From JAUIAI01 sp049680625 (lineage in GTDB: Bacteria; Pseudomonadota; Gammaproteobacteria; Burkholderiales; Burkholderiaceae_E), in the NCBI GenBank assembly GCA_049680625.1, contig JBAUID010000218.1, positions 5,628 to 69,627 of the forward strand: a DNA stretch of 64,000 nucleotides, in the 5' to 3' direction. The translations under genes were made by a program, and so were the position numbers. Below are positions 34,947 to 43,696 of this stretch, piece after piece; the first letter of the stretch is position 1, and the number at the start of each line of letters is the position of its first letter. The notes beneath the pieces are model-generated. The model had not been told where the DNA came from, searched no databases, and worked only from the letters and a program-made list of their open reading frames with translations.

Positions 34947-36389
34947 ATGTCCGAAAAATTTGATGTAATCGTGATTGGTGCCGGGCCTGCTGGCTACGTT
35001 TGTGCCATTCGTGCCGCGCAGCTTGGGTTTAAAGTTGCTTGCGCCGAAAGCTGGCTCGCGCCCGATGGCACTCACGCGTTGGGCGGCACTTGTCTGAATG
35101 TCGGTTGCATTCCTTCCAAGGCGCTTCTGGCTTCGTCCGGAGATTTCGAAAAAGTCACTCATGATCTTCCCGATCACGGGATAACCGTCTCCGGGGTTAA
35201 GCTTGACCTGAAAAAAATGCTTGCCCGTAAAGATGGCATTGTCAGCAAGATGACCAAGGGTATTGAATTTCTGTTCCGCAAGAACCGGATAACCTGGCTA
35301 AAAGGTCACGCCCGACTGCTGAGCCAGAAAGACGGTCATTTCGAAATAGAGGTGAAAGGGGAGAAGGACGCAGAAATTTACGCGGGCAAGAATATTGTCA
35401 TCGCAACCGGATCAAAGGCGAGGCACCTGCCGTTTGCGCCCGTTGATAACGAGCTGATATGTGACAACGAAGGCGCCTTGAATTTTGCTTCTGTACCCGA
35501 CAAGCTAGGCGTCATTGGCGCCGGGGTCATTGGGCTGGAGCTTGGGTCGGTATGGCGTCGCCTTGGCTCGGCAGTGACTGTGTTGGAAGCCATGCCAGGT
35601 TTTCTGACTGCTTGTGATGATGCCGTTTCTAAAGAATGCGCAAAAATATTCGAAAAACAAGGCTTGGATATCCAGCTGGGTGTAGGCATCGAATCGGTTG
35701 ACATCACCAAAAAAGGCAGCAAGAAGCAGGTTGATGTGACCTACAAAGATGCCAAAGGCGATGCTCATAAACTCAGTGTTGACCGACTAATCGTGTCGGT
35801 TGGCCGTGTGCCGAATACGGACAATTTAAACCTTGAGGCGGTTGCTCTTGCCGCCGATGAGCGCGGCTTTATTCCTGTTGACGATGTCTGCCGGACCAAA
35901 GTTCCTGGAATCTTCGCAATCGGCGACGTCGTGCGTGGACCGATGCTGGCTCATAAGGGTGAAGACGAAGGTGTCATGGTTGCCGAGCTGATTGCCGGTC
36001 AAAGCCCGCATATTGACTACAACTGTATTCCGTGGGTGATTTACACATCGCCGGAAATTGCCTGGGTTGGTCAGACTGAACAAGCACTGAAGGCATCGGG
36101 CCGTGAATTCAAGGTTGGGCAGTTTCCATTTCAGGCCAACGGGCGTGCCCAGGGGATGGGGCATCCCGAGGGATTTGTCAAAGTACTGGCTGACGCGCAA
36201 ACCGACGAAGTACTGGGTGTCCATATAATTGCTGCCGAAGCGTCAGACCTGATTTCCGAGGCCGTGGTGGCAATGGAGTTCAAAGCGAGTGCCGAAGACA
36301 TCGGACGAATCTGCCATCCACATCCGTCGTTATCTGAAGTGGTTCGCGAAGCCGCGCTCGCTACGGACAAACGCGCGTTGCATATGTAA
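34947..36389 (+). CDS. lpdA: dihydrolipoyl dehydrogenase
   Basis: 480 aa, E3 of the 2-oxoglutarate dehydrogenase complex. FAD motif VIVIGAGPAGYVCAIRAAQLG, redox disulfide GGTCLNVGCIPSKALL, NAD motif GVIGAGVIGLELGSVW, and the C-terminal catalytic His-Glu in HPHPSLSEVVREA. Nine bases after sucB, so cotranscribed. Unlike the 12738 flavoprotein it has the full Lpd C-terminus. Confidence 0.97.
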   Translation: MSEKFDVIVIGAGPAGYVCAIRAAQLGFKVACAESWLAPDGTHALGGTCLNVGCIPSKALLASSGDFEKVTHDLPDHGITVSGVKLDLKKMLARKDGIVSKMTKGIEFLFRKNRITWLKGHARLLSQKDGHFEIEVKGEKDAEIYAGKNIVIATGSKARHLPFAPVDNELICDNEGALNFASVPDKLGVIGAGVIGLELGSVWRRLGSAVTVLEAMPGFLTACDDAVSKECAKIFEKQGLDIQLGVGIESVDITKKGSKKQVDVTYKDAKGDAHKLSVDRLIVSVGRVPNTDNLNLEAVALAADERGFIPVDDVCRTKVPGIFAIGDVVRGPMLAHKGEDEGVMVAELIAGQSPHIDYNCIPWVIYTSPEIAWVGQTEQALKASGREFKVGQFPFQANGRAQGMGHPEGFVKVLADAQTDEVLGVHIIAAEASDLISEAVVAMEFKASAEDIGRICHPHPSLSEVVREAALATDKRALHM

Positions 36390-36446
36390 GGTGGTTGTTC
36401 CCGGCGTGATTCTGAAGTTTCCCGACGACCGTTCGCAGCTGGACCG

Positions 36447-37556
36447 ATGACGGCCGCGCAGTTGGTGCTTACCCGTTATCGTGAGGTCCTTGCCGAACGG
36501 AATTTTACGACTGATCCTGCGCAACAGGCGGCGGCAGAGCGATTGCAGCAATTGGCGGATGGCCTGGCCACATATCGTCCGGGCAGTGGTGGCGTCCTGG
36601 CCAGATGGCGGGCAAAACCGTCCGCACCGCAAGGTGTTTGGTTATACGGTGGAGTGGGCCGGGGTAAAAGCTTTCTTATGGATTGTTTTTACGCCAGCGC
36701 TCCGGTTAAGCGCAAGACGCGAATTCATTTCCACGAGTTCATGCGGGCAGTGCATCGGGAACTGAATGAACTGAAAGGGCAGTCGGACCCGCTTGATGCT
36801 GTTGCAACGCGGGTCGCAAACCGTTACCACCTGATTTGTTTCGACGAATTTCATGTTTCAGATATCGCCGATGCGATGATCCTGGAGCGTTTGCTAAGGG
36901 GTTTGTTTAAAGCTGGGGTTGTGTTTGTTATGACTTCCAACTACGTCCCAGACAATTTATATCCAGACGGCTTGCATCGGGATCGGATATTGCCAGCCAT
37001 CGCTTTGTTAAATAAACACCTGGACTGCGTCCAGGTCGACGCCGGTGTGGATTACCGCCAGTTGTCACTGGCCGGCTTGCAAACCTACCACCATCCGCTG
37101 AATGCAGACAGTATGGATGCCTTGACCCGCGCTTTTGACGCTGTTGCTGAAAGCGCTGATGAAGAACCGGTGCTGGACATCGAACATCGCCAGGTCAAAA
37201 CCTTGCGCCGCGCCGGTGGCGTGGTGTGGTTTGACTTTCATACCTTATGTGGCGGGCCGCGCTCACAGAACGATTACCTTGAAATTGCGCAGCGGTTTCA
37301 CACCGTCATCTTGTCCGGCGTGCCACAGTTGACACCGGCCATGTCATCCGAAGCGCGGCGCTTTCTGTGGCTAGTCGATGTGCTTTATGATCAGCGGGTC
37401 AAATTATTCATATCGGCTGCCTGCGAGCCTGACGCCTTGTATACACGGGGTGCTATGGCGGGTGAATTTACCCGAACCGCCAGCCGGCTTGCCGAAATGC
37501 AGTCCAGCGAATACTTATCTATGCCGCGCAGAGGGGTGGCAGACCGCATCGCCTGA
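36447..37556 (+). CDS. zapE: cell division protein ZapE (AFG1-like ATPase)
   Basis: 369 aa P-loop ATPase. Walker A in WLYGGVGRGKSFLMDCFY, HFHEFMRAVHREL, Walker B/sensor FDEFHVSDIADAMIL and FVMTSNYVPDNLYPDGLHRDR. ZapE acts on the Z-ring in E. coli and is habitually found after odhABL in Burkholderiales, as here. A U-tailed hairpin overlaps its stop. Confidence 0.95.
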   Translation: MTAAQLVLTRYREVLAERNFTTDPAQQAAAERLQQLADGLATYRPGSGGVLARWRAKPSAPQGVWLYGGVGRGKSFLMDCFYASAPVKRKTRIHFHEFMRAVHRELNELKGQSDPLDAVATRVANRYHLICFDEFHVSDIADAMILERLLRGLFKAGVVFVMTSNYVPDNLYPDGLHRDRILPAIALLNKHLDCVQVDAGVDYRQLSLAGLQTYHHPLNADSMDALTRAFDAVAESADEEPVLDIEHRQVKTLRRAGGVVWFDFHTLCGGPRSQNDYLEIAQRFHTVILSGVPQLTPAMSSEARRFLWLVDVLYDQRVKLFISAACEPDALYTRGAMAGEFTRTASRLAEMQSSEYLSMPRRGVADRIA

Positions 37557-37573
37557 GATGTCGGATTTTTTTT
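37544..37573 (+). terminator. Rho-independent terminator at the end of zapE
   Basis: CCGCATC pairs with GATG and CGG around one bulged T, loop GCCTGA, directly followed by eight T residues. The zapE stop is in the loop. It would end the sucAB-lpdA-zapE transcript. Confidence 0.55.
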
Positions 37574-37606
37574 ACCATTGGTCTTTGGTTGAAAAAACGC
37601 CTGAGC

Positions 37607-37628
37607 AAGCCCAAACTAAGCCCAAACT
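37607..37628. repeat. 11-bp tandem duplication downstream of zapE
   Basis: AAGCCCAAACT twice, followed by the partial third copy AAGCCGAAC. Non-coding. Confidence 0.8.
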
Positions 37629-37708
37629 AAGCCGAACAAACAACAACTGAACCACTCCTCCGAACCTCTGCATGCTGTGCGAATTGTTAAATCGCCGCTT
37701 TGCCAGAT

Positions 37709-37732
37709 TGTTTGCACTATGGCGGGCAAACA
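37709..37732. other. Inverted repeat upstream of the YdcH-like gene
   Basis: TGTTTGC (37709-37715) and GCAAACA (37726-37732), 10 bp apart. Candidate operator or hairpin. Nothing else is evident in the 240 bp between zapE and the next gene apart from this and the 11-bp duplication. Confidence 0.35.
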
Positions 37733-37796
37733 GTGTTGTTGTTAACACGTGAGCAGGCTATTATTTGGCACCTTCAAGCTGGGCCGTGCTAGTCAA

Positions 37797-38294
37797 ATGA
37801 CTGAATTTCGTTTTCTCAATAGTGGTGACGGCAAACGTGACGGCGGCAAACGCTATATTGCACCGGCGGCTGGACGGGTTTTGGCGGCCAATTTGGCGAA
37901 TCTGTACGACTCAGAACCATGCGACTCAGAACCGCCGGGTGCTGAAACACATGTCGCTGGAACATCGGGGCCTGATTCGCCTGACCTTGCCACGAGGGCT
38001 TTGGAATCGAACTCGCCGGATAAGTCATCAGTCGGCGGGTTACCCCGGTTTAATCCGTGGAGTAAGCGCCAGCCACTGCCTGGCAAGGCGGATCATCAAC
38101 ATGCGATTCGTCGGGATATTGCTGCGCTGAAGCGTGAGCACCGAAGCCTGGATGACGCGATCAGCACCTTAATGAGCAGTGCACCCGGCGCGGCTGACGA
38201 GCTTCGTCTGCGTCGCCTGAAAAAGCATAAACTGCACTTGAAAGACCGCATTGCCGGGTTGCAAATCCAGCTTGTTCCAGATATTCCTGCCTGA
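37797..38294 (+). CDS. YdcH/DUF465-domain protein with long N-terminal extension
   Basis: 165 aa from ATG 37797 (GTG 37749 is an alternative). The last ~65 residues are a helical hairpin, DIAALKREHRSLDDAISTL then LRRLKKHKLHLKDRIAGLQ, matching DUF465/YdcH, which normally is the whole ~70-aa protein. The first ~100 residues are low-complexity, Ser/Pro/Asp-rich, and include a YDSEP-CDSEP duplication from a 15-bp DNA repeat (37907-37933). Function of the family is unknown. Confidence 0.65.
   Translation: MTEFRFLNSGDGKRDGGKRYIAPAAGRVLAANLANLYDSEPCDSEPPGAETHVAGTSGPDSPDLATRALESNSPDKSSVGGLPRFNPWSKRQPLPGKADHQHAIRRDIAALKREHRSLDDAISTLMSSAPGAADELRLRRLKKHKLHLKDRIAGLQIQLVPDIPA
37907..37933. repeat. 15-bp-period in-frame duplication in the YdcH-like gene
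   Basis: CGACTCAGAACC at 37907-37918 and again at 37922-37933, in frame, giving DSEP twice. Confidence 0.75.
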
Positions 38295-38309
38295 CCGGGG
38301 CTGTTACTC

Positions 38310-40568
38310 TTGGCTCAGCAACCTGCCGAACATCCAAGTGGGCAGACAAACTCCGGATTGGCCGATCTGGCTGAGTCACTAACGCGCGTGCCGGTTACCG
38401 ATTCTGAACTGAATCAGCGGGTGGAGATCGCGCTCGGACCCGATGGCCCTTTTGCATCGCAGGTCAATGGCTATGCCGACCGCCCGAGTCAACGTCAGCT
38501 TGCCGCGTCAATCGCCAGTGCGATTGCCGGTAACAATGTGTTGATCGCCGAAGCCGGAACCGGAATTGGCAAAACCTTTGCCTACCTGGTGCCAGCCTTG
38601 CTGGCAGATTGCAAAGTCCTGATCTCAACCGGTACCAAGAACCTGCAGGATCAATTGTTTTCCCGGGACCTGCCCGCGGTCAAAGCGGCTCTAGGGGTCG
38701 GGCCGACAACCGCGTTGCTGAAAGGACGCAGCAATTACATTTGTAAGCACCATCTGCAAAAGAACTTAACTGAAGGAAAGTTTGAGCGGCGATCTGATAT
38801 TGCTGTCTTACAGCGTATGGATAAGTTTGCCGCCATCAGCAATACTGGCGACCGCGCTGAGGCACCTGGTATTGCCGAAGATGCACCGGCCTGGATGATG
38901 GCTACCTCAACCCGTGAGAACTGTCTGGGACAGGACTGCAGCTTTATCGACGACTGTTTCGTTTTTAAGGCCCGGCGAAAAGCGATGGCGTCCGACATCG
39001 TTGTTATCAATCACCATTTGTTCTGTGCTGATATGGCGCTGCGCGATGATGGCGTCTCCGAAATTTTACCGACAGCGCAAGTCCTGATATTTGATGAAGC
39101 CCATCAGTTACCCGAAACGGCGACCAATTTTTTTGGGCGCAATACGTCAACCCGGCAGCTCATCGACTTTACCCGGGATTGTCTGCGGGTTGGTCGGGCG
39201 GATGCACCGGATAGTGGAGACTGGCTCGGGCTGACCGGAGCAATCGAACAATGTTTACGCGAACTGCGCCTGGCTGCTGGCCAGCCCGGAAGAGTGGATG
39301 AGTCCGGCTTGCGAGCAAAGTCAAAGACGGATTTCTTCGACGCGCTGTCGGGTGTTTGTGACAGTCTGAATGCGGCCGGGGAAGTTTTGCTGGCCAATGC
39401 GGAGCGCAGCCGTGACCTTGACTTATTGCATACCCGCAGCCGTGTGTTGATCTCGCGAATTCAGGCCTGGGTTGCCGGTGCCCTGGGTACCGAGTCCGCT
39501 GGGCCAGCGGCTGCCAGTGGTGATATATCTGCGAGTGACGGGAAGAGTCCGTCAAACCCAACGGTTGACGGATTAGAGTCCGGTCAAGCGTGGCCGGATG
39601 ACGGAACGATCGACGGTTCAATGGACGGGCCGAATGACAGCGAGGCGGACGAGTCAGTCCACTGGCTTGATATACATCGTAACGGGTTGACAATGCATCG
39701 CACCCCGCTGTCTGTTGCAGAGCCGTTTCGGCGGCAGATTGCCAGTACATCTCAGGCGTGGATTTTCACATCAGCGACTCTGGCGATTGGCGAGAACTTC
39801 AGCATGTTTGTCAATTCTATGGGGCTGGAGGGGGAGCGTACGGAACGACATGAGAGTCCGTTCGATTTTCAAAACCAGGCTTTGCTTTACGTGCCTGAAG
39901 GTATTGGCGAGCCTCGCGAACGGGATTTTGCGCGTAACCTGCTTGATGCGGTGATTCCATTGTTACGGGCAAATAATGGTCGCGCATTTTTTCTCTGTAC
40001 CAGCTTGCGTATGGTCGATACGGTTGCCGAGCGATTGCGACTGGAGTTTGGGTCTGGCGATGCCGCCGACGCAGCGGACGCAGCCGACGCAATGCTCGGC
40101 AGTCTGGAGGCGGATGAACCCGGATTCACCATCCTTGCACAAGGCGCAGGGCCCCGGGATCTCTTATTGAGTCAGTTCCGGGAGCGCGCCCGGCCGATAC
40201 TGATTGGCAGTGCAAGTTTCTGGGAGGGGGTCGATGTGGTTGGACAGCAATTGTCTCTCGTTGTCATCGACAAATTGCCTTTTGCGCCACCCGATGACCC
40301 CATACTGCAGGCGCGTGCTGATGCAATGCGTCGCCGCGGGGTCCAACCGTTTACCGCAATGCATTTGCCCCGCGCTGGTATGGCGTTAAAACAGGGGGCA
40401 GGACGATTGATCCGATCAGAGTCGGATCGGGGTTTGTTAGTGATTGGCGATGTCCGACTAGCGGAAAAGGCTTATGGCCGCCAGTTGTTGCGTGGGCTAC
40501 CGCCCTTCAAGCGCACCCGCAAGGCCCATGAGGCTCTGCAGTTTGTTACTGACGGCGTAGGCGACTAA
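38310..40568 (+). CDS. DinG/YoaA-family ATP-dependent DNA helicase
   Basis: 752 aa, XPD-like superfamily 2 helicase. Walker A AEAGTGIGKTFAY, Fe-S cysteines in YICKHH, CLGQDC, DDC, then VVINHHLFCAD, DEAH box IFDEAHQLPET, and C-terminal motifs IGSASFWEGVDVVG and QGAGRLIRSESDRG. Start TTG 38310; no ATG occurs before Walker A. An acidic low-complexity insert (about 390-450) and a 9-bp tandem repeat (DAADAADA, 40065-40091) interrupt it. DNA-repair role inferred from family. Confidence 0.9.
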   Translation: MAQQPAEHPSGQTNSGLADLAESLTRVPVTDSELNQRVEIALGPDGPFASQVNGYADRPSQRQLAASIASAIAGNNVLIAEAGTGIGKTFAYLVPALLADCKVLISTGTKNLQDQLFSRDLPAVKAALGVGPTTALLKGRSNYICKHHLQKNLTEGKFERRSDIAVLQRMDKFAAISNTGDRAEAPGIAEDAPAWMMATSTRENCLGQDCSFIDDCFVFKARRKAMASDIVVINHHLFCADMALRDDGVSEILPTAQVLIFDEAHQLPETATNFFGRNTSTRQLIDFTRDCLRVGRADAPDSGDWLGLTGAIEQCLRELRLAAGQPGRVDESGLRAKSKTDFFDALSGVCDSLNAAGEVLLANAERSRDLDLLHTRSRVLISRIQAWVAGALGTESAGPAAASGDISASDGKSPSNPTVDGLESGQAWPDDGTIDGSMDGPNDSEADESVHWLDIHRNGLTMHRTPLSVAEPFRRQIASTSQAWIFTSATLAIGENFSMFVNSMGLEGERTERHESPFDFQNQALLYVPEGIGEPRERDFARNLLDAVIPLLRANNGRAFFLCTSLRMVDTVAERLRLEFGSGDAADAADAADAMLGSLEADEPGFTILAQGAGPRDLLLSQFRERARPILIGSASFWEGVDVVGQQLSLVVIDKLPFAPPDDPILQARADAMRRRGVQPFTAMHLPRAGMALKQGAGRLIRSESDRGLLVIGDVRLAEKAYGRQLLRGLPPFKRTRKAHEALQFVTDGVGD
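40065..40091. repeat. 9-bp in-frame tandem repeat, 3 copies, in the helicase gene
   Basis: GCCGACGCA, GCGGACGCA, GCCGACGCA, encoding ADAADAADA. Confidence 0.8.
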
Positions 40569-40597
40569 AGAAAGCAACAGTAAAAGTAACTGCAAAT

Positions 40598-41485
40598 TTA
40601 CTTCCAGACCTGCCACCAACCCGTATTTTGCTGAGCGATACCGGTGGTTAATATCTTGCTGTCTGGAAAGTTTCGTTCGAGCACTCGTCTGGCTGCTTCG
40701 CTTAAATCGTCCAGACCTAATGCCTGATAAGACTGGGTCATGATGTACAGCGCTTCTTCAACCGCGGGTACAGTCTGGTATTCCCGTACCACTTCCTGGG
40801 CGCGGTTGGCTGCGGCAACAAAGGCATTGTGCTGAAAATAGAACCGGGCAACACTGACTTCGCCTGCAGCCATAGAATTAACCAGGTAGCGCATTCGTTG
40901 TTGCGCATCTGGGACATATTTGCTGGTGGGAAACCGGGTAACAACTGTTTTGAAAGCATCAAACGACTCTCGCGCAGCTTGCAGGTCACGTTCGGATAAG
41001 TCTTGCCCACCGAGATTTTCCAGGAAGCTATCGCGCTGGTTAAAATTTACCAGGCCTTTCAGATAATTCACGTAGTCCAGCTGGGGATGATTGGGGTGCA
41101 ATTTGATAAAGCGGTCGATCGCCGCCAGTGACAGGCCGCGTTCGTTGTCCTTGTAATGCCCCCAGGCAATATCAATCTGTGCTTGCTGTGCGTAACGCCC
41201 GAACGGGTAGCGTGATTCGAGAATTTCAAGCAGCTTGATCGCATCCGCGTAACGTCCTGATTCCATCTCATCGCGGGCTTCCTGGTACAGCTGTTCTACT
41301 GTCCAGCCTGCGGTTATATCGGCTTCCTCTGGAATTGCACATCCGGTGATGGCAACCAGAAAAGCCGCCGCAAACCAGTTCGCCGTGCGGGTGCGCCAGC
41401 TGGTTCGGTTCGGTCTCCGGGCACGTGTCTGCGCCTGTTTCCCGGTCGGGTTCAGCGTCAGCTTTGGGATTGGTTTTGTCATCAT
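40598..41485 (-). CDS. bamD: outer membrane assembly lipoprotein BamD
   Basis: 295 aa. Lipobox ITGC with C49 gives an outer-membrane lipoprotein; the signal has an unusually long basic n-region of about 35 residues. TPR repeats follow: QLYQEARDEMESGRYADAIKLLEILESRYP-type first repeat, QIDIAWGHYKDNE, FDAFKTVVTRFPTSKYVPDAQQRM. Part of the BAM complex that inserts beta-barrel proteins. ATG 41485 is used (41482 also possible); it diverges from rluD across 62 bp. Confidence 0.93.
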   Translation of the reverse strand: MMTKPIPKLTLNPTGKQAQTRARRPNRTSWRTRTANWFAAAFLVAITGCAIPEEADITAGWTVEQLYQEARDEMESGRYADAIKLLEILESRYPFGRYAQQAQIDIAWGHYKDNERGLSLAAIDRFIKLHPNHPQLDYVNYLKGLVNFNQRDSFLENLGGQDLSERDLQAARESFDAFKTVVTRFPTSKYVPDAQQRMRYLVNSMAAGEVSVARFYFQHNAFVAAANRAQEVVREYQTVPAVEEALYIMTQSYQALGLDDLSEAARRVLERNFPDSKILTTGIAQQNTGWWQVWK

Positions 41486-41547
41486 CGTCACATTATAGTC
41501 GTTCGCGCCCGCATAATAAGCTGTGACCACAGAGGCCCCGACGGGCA

Positions 41548-42528
41548 ATGGCAATGCACGAGCAGGGTGAGGAACAAACAGTTTGGCTGGATGCAGCCAA
41601 CGGTGCGGGGGAGCGCCTGGATCGTTTTCTGGCGATGCAGCTGCCGACGTATTCGCGATCGCGGTTGCAGCGCTGGATAGCGCTTGGGGCGGTTAGCTGC
41701 GAGAGCCGGGCGCTGACCGCAAAAAGCCGCTTAACCGGCCAGGAGTTGATTCGGGTTCAGCCCCAACCACTCGAGGCTGACCAGGCGTTTGCACCTGAGC
41801 CGGTTGATGTTCCGCTCGTTCACGAAGATGAGGCGTTGTTAGTCGTTAACAAACCTGCTGGTCTGGTTGTGCATCCGGCTCCGGGGAATTGGCAGGGTAC
41901 GCTGATGAATGGCTTGTTGTTCCATTTTGAGTCTCAGCGCGTGCTGCCCAGGGCTGGCATTGTGCATCGGCTGGATAAAGACACAACCGGACTAATGGTT
42001 GTTGCTCGTACGGAAGCGTTTCGTGAGTCACTGGTCAGCCAGTTATCGGCCCGCACTATCCGGCGGCTCTATCTCGCGGTGTGCCACGGTCATCCCCAGG
42101 CGTTTTACGCAGATGGCTCGATTGGTCGCGATGCGGCCAATCGGCTGCGCATGGCTGTTCGGGCTGATGGAAAGGCAGCCGGCACTTTTTGCGTGCCGCT
42201 GCTAAGCGGGCAGATTGACGGGCGCCCGGTAAGCCTGGTGCGTTGTCAGCTTGAAACCGGGCGGACTCATCAGATTCGAATTCATCTCGCTGACGCTGGC
42301 TTCCCATTGGTTGGGGACAGCTTATATGGCGGACAAACACTGGCCGGTTTCGGCCGTCAGGCGTTACACGCGTTTGCCCTCGGCTTGGTTCATCCCGGCA
42401 ATGGCCAATTGGTACAGTGGCTGGCGGACCTCCCGGATGATTTCAAGTCATTGCTCGGCTCGGCCGGCTGGCCAGTGCCTGGCATTGATGCCTTGACCGG
42501 AGAATCGCCGGTGGCCAAGCCAAGGTGA
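41548..42528 (+). CDS. rluD: 23S rRNA pseudouridine synthase RluD-type
   Basis: 326 aa. S4 RNA-binding domain about 15-75 (GERLDRFLAMQLPTYSRSRLQRWI), then the RluA-type catalytic domain with HRLDKDTTGLMVVAR holding the catalytic Asp, and GRTHQIRIHLADAGFPLVGDSLYGG. Modifies helix 69 uridines of 23S rRNA. Divergent from bamD, as in many proteobacteria; overlaps pgeF by 4 bp. Confidence 0.94.
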   Translation: MAMHEQGEEQTVWLDAANGAGERLDRFLAMQLPTYSRSRLQRWIALGAVSCESRALTAKSRLTGQELIRVQPQPLEADQAFAPEPVDVPLVHEDEALLVVNKPAGLVVHPAPGNWQGTLMNGLLFHFESQRVLPRAGIVHRLDKDTTGLMVVARTEAFRESLVSQLSARTIRRLYLAVCHGHPQAFYADGSIGRDAANRLRMAVRADGKAAGTFCVPLLSGQIDGRPVSLVRCQLETGRTHQIRIHLADAGFPLVGDSLYGGQTLAGFGRQALHAFALGLVHPGNGQLVQWLADLPDDFKSLLGSAGWPVPGIDALTGESPVAKPR

Positions 42529-43319
42529 GGCCACGCCCGAAACTCGCGAGTGACTGGCTGTTGGCTGATAGCCTGACCGTGGCGGGCGCGTGCGGTGTCA
42601 TGACGACCCAGACAGGTGGCCTGAGCATCGCCGCATCACTTGGTGGCGACGGCGAGTTGGGGGGTGGACTCAACCTTGGTTTGAACACCGTGGACAAGCC
42701 GGCAATTGTGTATCAGAACCGGCACCTGGTGGCTGCTCAGATCGCCAGACCCATCCAATGGCTACATCAAGTGCACGGAACTTGCGTCCGGGTTGTTGAT
42801 GTCGTTGCGGACAGCGGAGTTGGCGCACAAGATCCCGTTGCGGATGCGGCTGTAACTGTTAATCCCGACATCGCCCTGGGTATTCTGACCGCCGACTGTC
42901 TTCCGGTCTTGCTGGCTGCGCCGGGTATTGTCGGCGTCGCCCATGCTGGATGGCGCGGTCTGGCTGCCGGAGTTATCGAAGCCACGGTCGCGGGTATGCA
43001 GTCTTGTGGTGCGCAGCCTGAAATGATTCGGGCCTGGCTTGGACCGGTTATCGGAGCCCAGCGTTTCGAAGTTGGCCAGGATGTGTTCGACCGGTTTTGC
43101 GGTCACGACGAGTTGGCTGTTCGCCATTTCCGCCAATTGCCAACGGCGGGCAAATGGCTGGCTGACCTCCCGGGTCTGGCCCGCCTCGGACTCAACAAGC
43201 TTGGGATAAACGAGGTCAGCGGGGGGCACTGGTGCACAATGAGTGATTCGCGGTTCTTTTCTTATCGGGCAGATCCACATTGCGGGCGGATGGCCGGTAT
43301 TGTCTGGATCGCGGGCTAG
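42525..43319 (+). CDS. pgeF: peptidoglycan editing factor PgeF (YfiH family)
   Basis: 264 aa, laccase-like fold. Zinc/catalytic residues in QWLHQVHGTCV, ILTADCLPVLL and VAHAGWRGLAAGV, and AWLGPVIGAQRFEVGQDV. Family members hydrolyse wrong amino acids from peptidoglycan precursors. GTG start overlapping rluD (GTGA). Ends tail-to-tail with the next gene over a CTAG tetramer. Confidence 0.92.
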   Translation: MRPRPKLASDWLLADSLTVAGACGVMTTQTGGLSIAASLGGDGELGGGLNLGLNTVDKPAIVYQNRHLVAAQIARPIQWLHQVHGTCVRVVDVVADSGVGAQDPVADAAVTVNPDIALGILTADCLPVLLAAPGIVGVAHAGWRGLAAGVIEATVAGMQSCGAQPEMIRAWLGPVIGAQRFEVGQDVFDRFCGHDELAVRHFRQLPTAGKWLADLPGLARLGLNKLGINEVSGGHWCTMSDSRFFSYRADPHCGRMAGIVWIAG

Positions 43320-43519
43320 GAGCGCGAGTCGTTCCGATCTTTCCCTGCGTCGCGGGCCCGCTGTATTTTTCTCCGCCTGGGCGTGGCGACCAGGTAGAGC
43401 ACGACACTTAGCGGGAGCACCCCGTAAAATACGAATGTGGCCAGACCCGCAACAAATGATGTTTCGGTAAGGGCCATTAGCGAGACGACGTAAAGCCAGG
43501 CAATTGCAATTATCAGCAT
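43316..43519 (-). CDS. small two-helix membrane protein
   Basis: 67 aa from ATG 43519. Two hydrophobic segments (about 2-20 and 24-45) and a basic C-terminal tail (TPRRRKIQRARDAGKDRNDSR). Topology suggests a small inner-membrane protein; similar short proteins often follow pgeF in betaproteobacteria. No function known. An open frame extends upstream but its sequence looks random. Confidence 0.6.
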   Translation of the reverse strand: MLIIAIAWLYVVSLMALTETSFVAGLATFVFYGVLPLSVVLYLVATPRRRKIQRARDAGKDRNDSRS

Positions 43520-43608
43520 CCGGTCATTATTACGCTTCGGCGGCGACAAACGCCCAAAACACGGGGCTTTGGCTGGGAATAGCGCGATCCTCAACAGAAA
43601 ATGACCGA

Positions 43609-43636
43609 TTGACAAATATTTGCCGCAGTGCAGAAT
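43609..43636 (+). promoter_or_regulatory. Sigma70 promoter of phaC
   Basis: TTGACA (43609-43614), 16-bp spacer, CAGAAT (43631-43636), with the start codon about 60 bp downstream. The -35 is perfect and the -10 matches 4 of 6. Confidence 0.55.
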
Positions 43637-43678
43637 GATTCTCCTGGGGTGACGCTGGCTTGTTGCGTTGCGGCAAAT
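43618..43678. promoter_or_regulatory. 10-bp inverted repeat flanking the phaC -10, candidate PhaR operator
   Basis: ATTTGCCGCA (43618-43627) and TGCGGCAAAT (43669-43678) are perfect reverse complements, 51 bp centre to centre. The first arm is in the promoter spacer, the second in the leader. PhaR proteins are known to bind TGC-rich sites upstream of pha genes, and phaR lies downstream in this cluster. Confidence 0.5.
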
Positions 43679-43696
43679 TGTTAAAGGGCAGGAAAG

